NCBI GenBank assembly: GCA_018239705.1
Contig: JAFEGS010000002.1
Coordinates: forward strand, 1-15,781
DNA: 15,781 nucleotides
DNA from: Verrucomicrobiota bacterium
Lineage (GTDB): Bacteria; Chlamydiota; Chlamydiia; Chlamydiales; FEN-1388
Direction: 5' to 3'
Made by a program: the position numbers and the translations under genes. This document shows, piece after piece, positions 1 to 6,567 of this stretch (position 1 is its first letter; each line of letters starts with the position of its first letter). A model generated the notes under the pieces. It did no database searches and was not told where the DNA came from. It saw only the letters and a program-made list of their open reading frames with translations.

Positions 1-635
1 GCAATAAGCGACCAGCTGGGCAGCCTCATCTTTACTGCTAAGGGGCTGCCATATTTTTCTTGCCAGCGCTGCTGCAGTGCCAGCACTTCAATTTGGTCTT
101 CAGGCAAAAGAGCCGGCCCTACAGGAGCCCTTTTCTTCCTTGAATAGAGCTGAAAAAAACCGGCCCCCACCTCTGTTGCCACAACCCCCTCCCAAGGAGC
201 GTTGTCGAGGACAAGCGCTACGTCGGCTTCATCGCGCAAGAGCGCGCCATAGGCAGCATCCGGACGCATCAGCTGCACTTCGATGCGTACATGGGGCAAA
301 ATAGCCGGGACGAAGACGCGGGCAATGGCATGGGTCGTAGCAAAGCGAAGAGGATACTCCTCGGTGCTTGCAATTTCATGCAGCATCTTGAGCCACTGTT
401 CTGAGCGCGATAGAAGCTCTCTTCCCTCTTTGGTCAGGCAAAAACCGCTCCTTTCATGCGTGCAGAGCGGGCGATCAAAGGCAGCTTCTACCCGCTGTAT
501 GGCCGTACTTGCAGCGCTTTGGCTCATATGGTGAAGGGCTGCTGCTTTACTCAAACTTTGCATATGAGCTGCTGCAATAAAGAGCTCAAGATCGGCCACT
601 CGCAAGTTGCGAAGTGACCTTGAAATACCGTACAT
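1..635 (-). CDS. LysR-type transcriptional regulator (C-terminus cut off by window edge)
   Basis: Reading the minus strand from ATG at 635 gives about 211 residues before the window edge. The first ~65 residues form a LysR-type winged helix-turn-helix (LRNLRVADLELFIAAAH, then SLSKAAALHHMSQSAASTAIQRVE, ending in LTKEGRELL). Next comes the start of a periplasmic-binding-protein-like effector domain (LRFATTHAIARVFVPAILP, then RDEADVALVLD). LysR proteins are usually about 300 aa, so roughly the last third is missing. The start is firm: an in-frame stop lies shortly upstream and GAGG sits 5 nt before the ATG. It is transcribed away from the NTT transporter gene at 739, and LysR regulators commonly control their divergent neighbour, so that gene is a natural target. 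The ligand cannot be read from the sequence. A regulator is sure; its target is inferred. Confidence 0.9.
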   Translation of the reverse strand, partial: MYGISRSLRNLRVADLELFIAAAHMQSLSKAAALHHMSQSAASTAIQRVEAAFDRPLCTHERSGFCLTKEGRELLSRSEQWLKMLHEIASTEEYPLRFATTHAIARVFVPAILPHVRIEVQLMRPDAAYGALLRDEADVALVLDNAPWEGVVATEVGAGFFQLYSRKKRAPVGPALLPEDQIEVLALQQRWQEKYGSPLAVKMRLPSWSLI

Positions 636-738
636 ATCTGCCTCATCGATTTTATCGATATTGATATTCGACTATATCGACAATACAAATAAGCGTCAAT
701 TGGAGTACAACATAAACAAAACCACAAGAGGTCTATGT
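636..738. promoter_or_regulatory. Divergent control region between LysR gene and NTT transporter
   Basis: This 103-bp gap is rich in repeated TCGA/ATCGAT words. ATCGAT at 645-650 and 654-659 are separated by TTT, forming a 15-bp near-palindrome; TCGA recurs at 668-671 and 677-680. Such clustered short inverted repeats are what LysR proteins usually bind next to their own start. For the transporter a possible promoter is TTGATA (661-666), a 17-bp spacer, then TACAAA (684-689), so the repeats would lie over or just upstream of its -35 element. The transporter's Shine-Dalgarno is AGAGG near 726-730. The repeats are seen directly; operator function and promoter choice are inferred. Confidence 0.5.
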
Positions 739-2124
739 ATGAATATTTTCCAACGAATCTGCCGCCTGAGTTTCGGCGATTTTGAAATCGATGAGTTTAA
801 AAAATTTTGCCGCATGGGAGCAATCTTCGCCCTGATTATCGGCGTCTACTGGACACTAAGGCCTTTAAAAGACTCCCTCTTTATCCAGCTGGTCGACAAA
901 TTTCAGCTCCCCTACGCAAAAACAGTGTCAGTACTGCTCCTCCTTCCCCTCGTAATGCTCTACACCAGATTGCTAGAAAAAAACTCTCGAGAAAAGATGC
1001 TGCACCTGCTGCCCGCCTGTTATGGAGCGGTGATTTTACTCTTTGCAGGGCTTATGCAGTGGGCGCAGGCGCCTCAAGAGGTGATTGCCGCGCGGTCAAG
1101 CCTCGCCTTCTTTGGAACCAAAGCTCTCGGCTATGTCTGGTACGTATTTGTGGAGAGCTTTGGCTCTCTCGTCGTGGCGCTCTTTTGGGCCTTTGCAACA
1201 GATACCACCATCCCGGCCTCTGCAAAACGAGGATTCCCCCTAGTTGTGGCACTTGGCCAAATAGGCGGCATCATCTTTCCCTACAGCATTGCAGGCCTTC
1301 CCCATCGATTAAACCACTCTACCGACACACTCTCCCTCATCACCCTTGGATTTCTTACGCTCCTCATCATCCCGCTGGTGCGCTCATTCCTGCAAAAAAC
1401 TCCTGCCAGCCTTATGCAGGCTTTTCATGGCAATAACGAAAAGGAAGAGGCAAGTGAGCAAGAGCCCGGTTTTTTAGAGGGCTTTCGCCTTCTCACCAAG
1501 CACCGCTACCTCCTTGCCATTTTTGCTGTAAACTTTATCTATGAGTTCATCGTGACAATCTTTGATTTCAACTTTAAGATTGCAGCAGCAGACACATACT
1601 CAGGCGTAGCTTTGAGCCACTACCTCAGCCTCTATGGGTCGAGTGTCAACATTGTCTCATTGAGCTGCCTGCTCCTTGGCATCAGTAACGTCACCCGCTT
1701 TCTGGGCGTAGGGGCAGCTTTAGCCGCCATGCCCGTTATTGTAGGTATTGCCCTGTTTGGATTTTTGACCATAGACAGCCTTACATTTCTTTTTGGGCTG
1801 ATGGTAGGATCTAAGGCAATCAACTACGCCCTCAACGGCCCTGCCCTAAAGCAGCTCTACATACCAACGACGACCGATGTGCGCTTCAAAGCGCAGGCCT
1901 GGATTGAAACCTTCGGCTCTCGCGCCTCTAAGGAGGCAGGATCGCTGTTCAACATGCTCCTCAGCCCACTTCAAAAGCTGCTTGGGGCTCAAGCGGGCAG
2001 ATCTTCCTACCTGATGCTCAGCGGCGGTATTGGATTTGTGCTGCTCTTCGGATGGCTCATTTTCGCCCTCTATTTAGGCAGATCCCACCGCAAAGCCATT
2101 GAGGAGAAAAGGGTGATTTGCTAA
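739..2124 (+). CDS. NTT (ADP/ATP translocase-type) family nucleotide transporter, short divergent member
   Basis: A 461-aa polytopic membrane protein of the Npt1/TlcA family, which in intracellular bacteria exchanges host ATP for ADP or imports nucleotides across the inner membrane. Diagnostic stretches are YWTLRPLKDSLF near residue 38 (first membrane segment), ESFGSLVVALFWAFATDTT near 140 (compare ELWGSVV...FWGFAN in known members), SAKRGFPLV near 160, and KAQAWIETFGSRASKEAGS near 395 (compare KAKAWIDVFGSR). About 11 hydrophobic segments can be counted. Known chlamydial members are around 520-540 aa, so this is a shorter, divergent paralogue and its substrate is unknown. I chose ATG 739 over an in-frame ATG at 607, because 739 has AGAGG upstream and aligns with family N-termini, whereas 607 would run through the promoter region and the LysR start. 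Family is confident; substrate is not. Confidence 0.9.
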   Translation: MNIFQRICRLSFGDFEIDEFKKFCRMGAIFALIIGVYWTLRPLKDSLFIQLVDKFQLPYAKTVSVLLLLPLVMLYTRLLEKNSREKMLHLLPACYGAVILLFAGLMQWAQAPQEVIAARSSLAFFGTKALGYVWYVFVESFGSLVVALFWAFATDTTIPASAKRGFPLVVALGQIGGIIFPYSIAGLPHRLNHSTDTLSLITLGFLTLLIIPLVRSFLQKTPASLMQAFHGNNEKEEASEQEPGFLEGFRLLTKHRYLLAIFAVNFIYEFIVTIFDFNFKIAAADTYSGVALSHYLSLYGSSVNIVSLSCLLLGISNVTRFLGVGAALAAMPVIVGIALFGFLTIDSLTFLFGLMVGSKAINYALNGPALKQLYIPTTTDVRFKAQAWIETFGSRASKEAGSLFNMLLSPLQKLLGAQAGRSSYLMLSGGIGFVLLFGWLIFALYLGRSHRKAIEEKRVIC

Positions 2125-2125
2125 A

Positions 2126-2186
2126 GCAATTTGCACACAAGACATACAAATTGCGATGCAATTTTTATGTCTTGTGTGCATTTTGC
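2126..2186. repeat. Long hairpin after the NTT gene (23-bp arms)
   Basis: The arms 2132-2154 and 2158-2180 are reverse complements over 23 bp with one mismatch, around a 3-nt loop (GAT). After a 2-nt internal mismatch four more pairs form (GCAA 2126-2129 with TTGC 2183-2186). It begins one base after the NTT stop codon. It could terminate transporter transcription, but no U-tract follows. Its loop-proximal part (CAAATTGC-GAT-GCAATTTT) recurs at 2239-2258, so it may instead be an operator or the remnant of a small mobile palindrome. Confidence 0.7.
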
Positions 2187-2281
2187 GATAAAAATCCTTG
2201 CAAATCAAAGAAGAAGCTGCAAAAATGAAGTCAAACATGCAAATTGCTATGCAATTTTAATAGTAGAGGTGCATTTTGCGA
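2142..2281. repeat. Degenerate 47-bp direct repeat, second copy covering the ATPase start
   Basis: Copies at 2142-2188 and 2235-2281 align without gaps over 47 bp with roughly ten mismatches, 93 bp apart. The best-kept blocks are CAAATTGCNATGCAATTTT and the 13-bp end GTGCATTTTGCGA (2176-2188 and 2269-2281). The second copy keeps a small hairpin (AAATTGC 2241-2247, GCAATTT 2251-2257) and its end supplies the TTG start codon and second codon of the ATPase. The GCAAWTTGC word recurs through the gap. Such iterated palindromes before a gene suggest self-regulation; that role is inferred. Confidence 0.65.
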
Positions 2282-3442
2282 AGACAAGTTCTACGGTTTT
2301 TTAAACCAGCGGACCACCAAAGTTATTTTCTATTTGGACCGCGCGGGACGGGAAAGACAACGTGGCTTAAGACCAATTACCCCAGTGCACTTTGGATCAA
2401 CCTTTTAGAACCTCTGGAATTTAGGCTATACGTAACCAAGCCGGAAGCGCTTCGGGAACTTATCGATGGCTATCCTGAAAAAAAGACGATTGTCATTGAC
2501 GAGATCCAGCGCGTCCCCGCTTTGCTTCCCCTCATTCATTCCCTCATTGAGGAGAAAAGGGGCTTGCAGTTCATCCTCACAGGATCTAGCGCACGAAAAA
2601 TCAAAAGAGAAGGCGGCGATCTTTTGGCAGGCCGGGCAGCAATGTGCTACATGCAACCCTTTTTTGCAGCCGAGCTCGGTGAGCTGTTTTCGCTCGACCA
2701 GGCACTCTCTATTGGACTATTGCCCCTCGTTTGGAACGCAGAAAATCCTGTTGTAACCTTAAAAGGCTACGCCGGCCTCTATCTCAAGGAAGAGATCCAG
2801 GAAGAGGGATTGGTGCGGAATTTGGGAGATTTTGCAAGATTTTTAGAGACAATCAGTTTTTCCCATGGCAGTCTTTTAAACGTCTCAAATATTGCAAAAG
2901 AATGTGGCATTACACGAGCTACTGTCGAAAGCTACATCCACATTCTCCAAGATTTTCTCCTAGCCTATCTTTTGCCTGTCTTTACAAAACGAGCCAAGCG
3001 CCAACTGGTCTCCCATCCCAAATTCTATTACTTTGACGCAGGAGTTTTTCGTTATTTACGACCTCAAGGACCCTTAGACAGGGCAAGCGAAATTGATGGA
3101 GCTGCTCTAGAAGGACTTGTAGGCCAGCATTTACATGCGTGGTGCCAGTCCCAGATAGAGCCTCACACGTTTGCCTTTTGGCAAACTCGGAGCCGCCAAG
3201 AAGTAGACTTTGTAGTGTATGGACCAAAAACGTTCGTAGGGATAGAGGTCAAAAATGCCGCACAACTATCTCACAATGATTTTAGCGGGCTAAAAGCTTT
3301 TCAGGAAGAATACCCCGAGGCAAAAACCCTTCTTGTGTATCGAGGAACCCGCCGAGCTGTGATCAACGGTGTATTTTGTATGCCGTGCGGGGAGTTCTTG
3401 CTGAGACTCCATCCCAATATGCCCATTAACGTCGAACCATAA
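2276..3442 (+). CDS. AAA ATPase with C-terminal DUF4143 nuclease-like domain
   Basis: A 388-aa protein of the widespread AAA_14/DUF4143 family, whose biological role is poorly understood; members are often carried by horizontal transfer. The N-terminus is typical (LRFFKPADHQSYFLFGPRGTGKTTWL), with Walker A GPRGTGKT at residues 21-28, Walker B TIVIDEIQ at 71-78 (D75, E76) and a sensor-like FILTGSSARK near 100. A helix-turn-helix-like stretch (NVSNIAKECGITRATVESYI) lies near 203-222. The C-terminal part has a PD-(D/E)xK-like pattern, D311 then E324-V-K326, preceded by FWQTRSRQEVDFV. The start is TTG 2276: an in-frame stop at 2264 leaves no room for an upstream ATG, and AGAGG (2265-2269) is 6 nt before it. 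The hydrolase follows 18 bp downstream and may be co-transcribed. Family assignment is confident; whether the nuclease-like site is active is inferred. Confidence 0.9.
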   Translation: MRRQVLRFFKPADHQSYFLFGPRGTGKTTWLKTNYPSALWINLLEPLEFRLYVTKPEALRELIDGYPEKKTIVIDEIQRVPALLPLIHSLIEEKRGLQFILTGSSARKIKREGGDLLAGRAAMCYMQPFFAAELGELFSLDQALSIGLLPLVWNAENPVVTLKGYAGLYLKEEIQEEGLVRNLGDFARFLETISFSHGSLLNVSNIAKECGITRATVESYIHILQDFLLAYLLPVFTKRAKRQLVSHPKFYYFDAGVFRYLRPQGPLDRASEIDGAALEGLVGQHLHAWCQSQIEPHTFAFWQTRSRQEVDFVVYGPKTFVGIEVKNAAQLSHNDFSGLKAFQEEYPEAKTLLVYRGTRRAVINGVFCMPCGEFLLRLHPNMPINVEP

Positions 3443-3460
3443 CTGTAGGAATCCACGACT

Positions 3461-4342
3461 ATGCTCAATAGTCTCTCACACTCTTTCGTTGAAATTGCTC
3501 AAGGAACATTGGCAATTTGGGACTCTAAGCCAAAGGCAAAAGCCCAAGAACCAACTATTTTGTTTATTCATGGCCATACTGCCAATAAAGATTTTTTTAC
3601 AAAACAGCTGACATCCCCGCTATTCAACAAATACCGTTTGATCGCCGTTGACCTGCCGGGGCATGGGAAGAGCTCCCCTCCAAACAACCCTAAAGAGACC
3701 TACTCTTTTCCGGGATATGCAAACAGTGTAGCGGCGCTTGTACACCTTATGAAGCTAGAAAATATCGTCGTCGTTGGCTGGTCTTTGGGAGGCCATGTGG
3801 CATTAGAGCTCACATCGCGTCTTCCTCAGCTAAAAGGACTGCTGATTACGGGAACACCTCCTATTGAAATCTCTCCGGAAGGCTTTAATCAGGGGTTTAA
3901 GGCAGCAAGCCCTGAAATTGCAAAGTGCTTTGGCAAGGGCAATTTAACCTACGAGGAGGCAGAGCTGTTCGGAACACTCTCTGGGTACGACTATTCAGAA
4001 AAGACCAAATTTATTGTCGAGGCGATACTGCAAACCGATGAGGGCGCCAAAACGATCTATCCCCAATCTATTCTCGATGGCGTCGGGCAAAATGAATTGG
4101 CAATCGTGAAAGAGTGGCCTCACCCAATCGCAGTTATTGCCGGACAAGAGGAGGCTGCTGTGAATAATGACTACATCATGCATAAGGTACATTTTAATAA
4201 CCTGTGGGAAGATACAGTCCATTGTATCGCTCATGCTGGCCATGGCGTGTTTATGGAGCAACCAGACGCCTTTAATCAGATCATGCACAGATTTATATCG
4301 GACATATTTATACCCAATACTTGCCTCATTCGCCTCACATGA
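3461..4342 (+). CDS. Alpha/beta-fold hydrolase
   Basis: A 293-aa soluble alpha/beta hydrolase. It has the oxyanion-hole HGH (37-39) in LFIHGHTANKDFF, the DLPGHGKS stretch (64-71) typical of this superfamily, the nucleophile elbow GWSLGG with Ser108, and the catalytic His261 in AHAGHGVFMEQP. The acid position falls in AGQEEAAV, so Glu230 or Glu231 may replace the usual Asp. No signal peptide is seen. The substrate cannot be predicted; this superfamily covers esterases, lipases, C-C hydrolases and others. The start ATG 3461 has TAGGA about 10 nt upstream. The gene would normally end near FISDI; the last seven codons (TCLIRLT) and the stop lie inside the TGAGGCAA repeat array, so the original 3' end may have been replaced when the array and the following gene arrived. 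Confidence 0.88.
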   Translation: MLNSLSHSFVEIAQGTLAIWDSKPKAKAQEPTILFIHGHTANKDFFTKQLTSPLFNKYRLIAVDLPGHGKSSPPNNPKETYSFPGYANSVAALVHLMKLENIVVVGWSLGGHVALELTSRLPQLKGLLITGTPPIEISPEGFNQGFKAASPEIAKCFGKGNLTYEEAELFGTLSGYDYSEKTKFIVEAILQTDEGAKTIYPQSILDGVGQNELAIVKEWPHPIAVIAGQEEAAVNNDYIMHKVHFNNLWEDTVHCIAHAGHGVFMEQPDAFNQIMHRFISDIFIPNTCLIRLT

Positions 4343-4432
4343 TGAGGCAAATGAGGCAAAATATACATAAATAACACAAAATATTTGCCTCATTTGCCTC
4401 ATTTTTGCTACAATGAGGCAAAACGAGGCAAA
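4321..4432. repeat. Array of eight TGAGGCAAA-type units in alternating inverted pairs
   Basis: The 9-bp unit TGAGGCAAA occurs in four tandem pairs whose direction alternates. Inverted pair 4321-4337 is followed by direct pair 4343-4359, giving 17-bp arms with one mismatch and a 5-nt loop. Then comes an AT-rich spacer, an inverted pair of two identical units (4384-4392, 4393-4401), and a direct pair (4414-4422 and 4424-4432, separated by one A). The first half contains the end of the hydrolase gene; the second half overlaps the promoter and ribosome binding site of the AlbA_2-type gene. Alternating clustered sites suit cooperative binding by an oligomeric regulator, most simply the downstream protein. 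The repeats are seen; the binding is inferred. Confidence 0.88.
4385..4414 (+). promoter_or_regulatory. Promoter of the AlbA_2-type regulator, embedded in repeats
   Basis: An extended -10 (TG at 4406-4407, one base, then TACAAT at 4409-4414) lies 18 bp after TTGCCT (4385-4390), which is part of a repeat unit. Transcription would start near 4421, between two repeat units, leaving a leader of about 15 nt. In that leader the last unit (CGAGGCAAA, 4424-4432) supplies the Shine-Dalgarno GAGG, 8 nt before ATG 4437. A protein bound to the array would block polymerase. The -10 match is strong; the -35 is weak. Confidence 0.55.
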
Positions 4433-4436
4433 TAGC

Positions 4437-5798
4437 ATGACAGACATATTGCGCTATCCAGAGATGGAATCTTCTTTTTTAGAGTTTAAGCGAGAAGCAC
4501 CAAAAAATGACCAGATTATCAAAACAATTATAGGTTTTTGCAATCAAAAGGGCGGCAAACTCGTTATAGGAGTTGCTGACGATCGCACAATTATTGGTAT
4601 AGCCGAAGACGAAGTAGAGCGCTTGCTTGAAGCACTCGATAACATGATTTACGAGGCCTGCCACCCAACGATCATCCCAATTGTATCCCAGCAGCGCTTT
4701 GGAGAAAAAAATGTTGTTATTATTTCGGTTTCTCAAGGGATGAACAAGCCCTATTTTAGAAAATCAGAAGGCATGAATCGAGGCACCTATATCCGCATAG
4801 GCCGCTCAACAGTAAAAGCTACTCCTGAGATTATTGAGGAGCTGAAGTGGCAAAGCCACAACATTGACTTTGAAAAACTTCCTGTATATCGTGCAAAAGC
4901 TAATGACGTAGATGAAAAGCAAGTCCAGACATTTCTCAACTCTCGAAAAAATCTTGCAAAAGCAGCTCTTTCTGAAGAAATTATGCGCTCCTACTCACTT
5001 ATCGTAGAGGAACACCACCAAGTCTACCCTACACATGCAGGCCTACTTCTATTCGGGAAAGAGCCTCAATTTTACCTCTCTGAAGCCATGATCATCTGCT
5101 GTCACATGAAGGGCATTGAAGGACGGGAGGCTATCGCCTCTATCGACTGCATAGGAACACTGGTAAACCAATACCATCAGGCGCACAACTTCATTCTCAG
5201 CCGCCTCTTTCATTCATTTCAGATCAAAGGAATGATACGCGAGCAGCAGTTGGAGATCCCGGAAATAGCATTTCGAGAAGCACTACTCAACTTGCTCATC
5301 CACCGAAACTATCATCTACCAGCTCCTTCAAAAATTTTTATCTACGATGATCGGCTAGAGTTCTTTAGTCCAGGCAACTTCTGGGGCCCCATCAGATCTG
5401 ATCAACTTCTTCGAGGAATCACCTACCTTCGCAATCCTGCAATTTGCAAAGTATTCAGAGAACTTGGCCTTGTAGAGAAAATGGGCACGGGATTTATCCA
5501 GATATTTCAAAGTTACGAAAAATGGGGCCTTCCACCTCCACAGGTCATTGAAGGGGAAAATTTCGTCAAATGCATACTCCCACGCCCAACTCTCACAAAA
5601 ACTGTAGCTCCAACGCCTGATATCCTTACCATTTTTCATGAAAAAGAAGAGATCACAATTCATGATATCATCAGCAAGTACGCGGTATCTCGAGCTACTG
5701 CTCAAAGATGGCTGCAAGCTCTTGTGCGAGAGGGAAAAATTGACCGCATTGGCAAAACGCGCAATATCCACTACCGAAGAAGCTCAAATTCTCAATAA
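4437..5798 (+). CDS. Schlafen AlbA_2 / ATP-binding HTH regulator-like protein
   Basis: A 453-aa protein of the family often annotated as ATP-binding or transcriptional regulator with an AlbA_2 domain. Domains: AlbA_2 at about 8-125 (SSFLEFKRE, then GFCNQKGGKLVIGVADD); a GHKL-ATPase-like C-terminal region near 275-330 (E281ALLN285, HRNYH, RLEFFSPG); and a winged helix near 400-445 (TIHDIISKYAVSRATAQRWLQALVREGKI). I chose ATG 4437, because the in-frame ATG at 4413 overlaps the -10 hexamer and so cannot be in the transcript from that promoter; 4437 also has GAGG 8 nt upstream. Family members sit in many bacteria with a patchy distribution, consistent with transfer. The repeat array over its own promoter suggests autoregulation. 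The fold is confident; DNA binding to these repeats is a hypothesis. Confidence 0.88.
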   Translation: MTDILRYPEMESSFLEFKREAPKNDQIIKTIIGFCNQKGGKLVIGVADDRTIIGIAEDEVERLLEALDNMIYEACHPTIIPIVSQQRFGEKNVVIISVSQGMNKPYFRKSEGMNRGTYIRIGRSTVKATPEIIEELKWQSHNIDFEKLPVYRAKANDVDEKQVQTFLNSRKNLAKAALSEEIMRSYSLIVEEHHQVYPTHAGLLLFGKEPQFYLSEAMIICCHMKGIEGREAIASIDCIGTLVNQYHQAHNFILSRLFHSFQIKGMIREQQLEIPEIAFREALLNLLIHRNYHLPAPSKIFIYDDRLEFFSPGNFWGPIRSDQLLRGITYLRNPAICKVFRELGLVEKMGTGFIQIFQSYEKWGLPPPQVIEGENFVKCILPRPTLTKTVAPTPDILTIFHEKEEITIHDIISKYAVSRATAQRWLQALVREGKIDRIGKTRNIHYRRSSNSQ

Positions 5799-6027
5799 AA
5801 TCAACCTCATTTCCGATTTTCATGAACTACTTTATAGTTTATAAAATAAAAATGGCGATTGATCCCGAGGCGATTCTTTGCAATTACCTCGATTCACCTT
5901 TACACGCTCAATCAGCTTATTTGTAGGTTTTTATAACCTATTTTCTAGGTTAATGCAAAACTTTCGAGCTTGTAAACCATCGTATACCCCAATAAAATGG
6001 CCATTTTCATTCTTTAAATGGGGGAAT
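5799..6027. promoter_or_regulatory. Non-coding gap with three phased half-sites before bioY
   Basis: No convincing gene is seen in these 229 bp. TAGGTT (5924-5929), AACCTA (5935-5940) and TAGGTT (5946-5951) alternate in direction with an exact 11-bp step. In RNA the middle arm could pair with either neighbour (loops of 5 nt; the right-hand hairpin is 7 bp, TAACCTA/TAGGTTA), giving two mutually exclusive hairpins. In DNA the one-turn spacing suits an operator. A TTGTAAACC word like a BirA half-site is at 5970-5978, but no partner lies at the usual distance. TTTATA-GTT-TATAAA (5831-5845) is a further small palindrome. Regulation of biotin uptake is the obvious guess, unproven. Confidence 0.4.
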
Positions 6028-6552
6028 ATGATGGAATATATAGCACAATCTGTACATGAGAGACAACGAGACCTCTCCCACGCTTTGGGAGGCAGTCTCT
6101 TTCTTGCCCTTTGTTCATGCATTTGGCTTCCCACACTGCCAATTGCCATCACACTGCAGACATTTGCGCTCTTTATCCTCGCCTTAACGCTTCCTCGGCA
6201 CATCTGCCTAAGGCTTACGCTTTTTTATCTCTTAGAAGCAAGCATTGGCCTACCTGTATTGGGAAGTGTGAGCCCTTTATGGTTTTTAGGCCCCTCTGCC
6301 GGCTATCTGTTTGCCTTTCCCGCAGCAAGTTATATCATGTCTTCACTTGCCTATCAACAGCCTTCCCTCTTCATGCAGTTCATTGGGCTGGTCAGTGGAT
6401 TGCTTCTTATTTATGGATTGGGGTTTCTTGTGTTGATTCATTTTGTTCCTATTGCCTGTGCATTTCAGTCAGGAGTCCTCTTTTTTCTGCCTATCGATCT
6501 CATCAAGATTGGGGTCGCAATGGCAGCTGTTCATAGTTTAAAAAAAATTTAA
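6028..6552 (+). CDS. bioY: BioY family biotin transporter (S component)
   Basis: A 174-aa integral membrane protein with about six hydrophobic segments, matching BioY, the substrate-binding component that imports biotin alone or with an ECF ATPase module. Family marks: LPIAITLQTFALFILAL near 37-53, LLEASIGLPVL near 68-78, GPSAGYLFAFP near 88-98, and FLPIDLIKIGVA near 153-164 with Asp157 and Lys160 (the usual Gly before Asp is Ile here). The N-terminal tail before the first membrane segment is short and charged. The start is ATG 6028 or the adjacent ATG 6031, with a run of Gs (6020-6024) as ribosome site; an in-frame ATG at 5878 would add about 50 residues unlike BioY and would read through the control region. 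No energy-coupling genes are nearby, so it looks like a solo BioY. It probably shares a transcript with the gene 15 bp downstream. Confidence 0.88.
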   Translation: MMEYIAQSVHERQRDLSHALGGSLFLALCSCIWLPTLPIAITLQTFALFILALTLPRHICLRLTLFYLLEASIGLPVLGSVSPLWFLGPSAGYLFAFPAASYIMSSLAYQQPSLFMQFIGLVSGLLLIYGLGFLVLIHFVPIACAFQSGVLFFLPIDLIKIGVAMAAVHSLKKI

Positions 6553-6567
6553 TAATGAGAGTCTACT

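Noticed and set aside
607..738. Extended N-terminus of the NTT transporter from ATG 607
   Set aside because: It would overlap the LysR start and read through the likely promoter and operator; ATG 739 has a good ribosome site and a family-like N-terminus.
807..1436. Overlapping 209-codon open frame inside the NTT gene
   Set aside because: Its product has low complexity and no recognisable motif, while the NTT frame is strongly family-like across the same bases.
4321..4432. CRISPR-like repeat array
   Set aside because: Units are only 9 bp, alternate in direction, and the gaps hold a promoter and gene ends rather than spacers; no cas genes are nearby.
4413..4436. Earlier start (ATG 4413) for the AlbA_2-type protein
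   Set aside because: The ATG overlaps the predicted -10 hexamer TACAAT, so it should not be in the mRNA.
5970..5978. BirA operator before bioY
   Set aside because: TTGTAAACC matches one half-site, but no GGTTTACAA-like partner is found 14-16 bp downstream.
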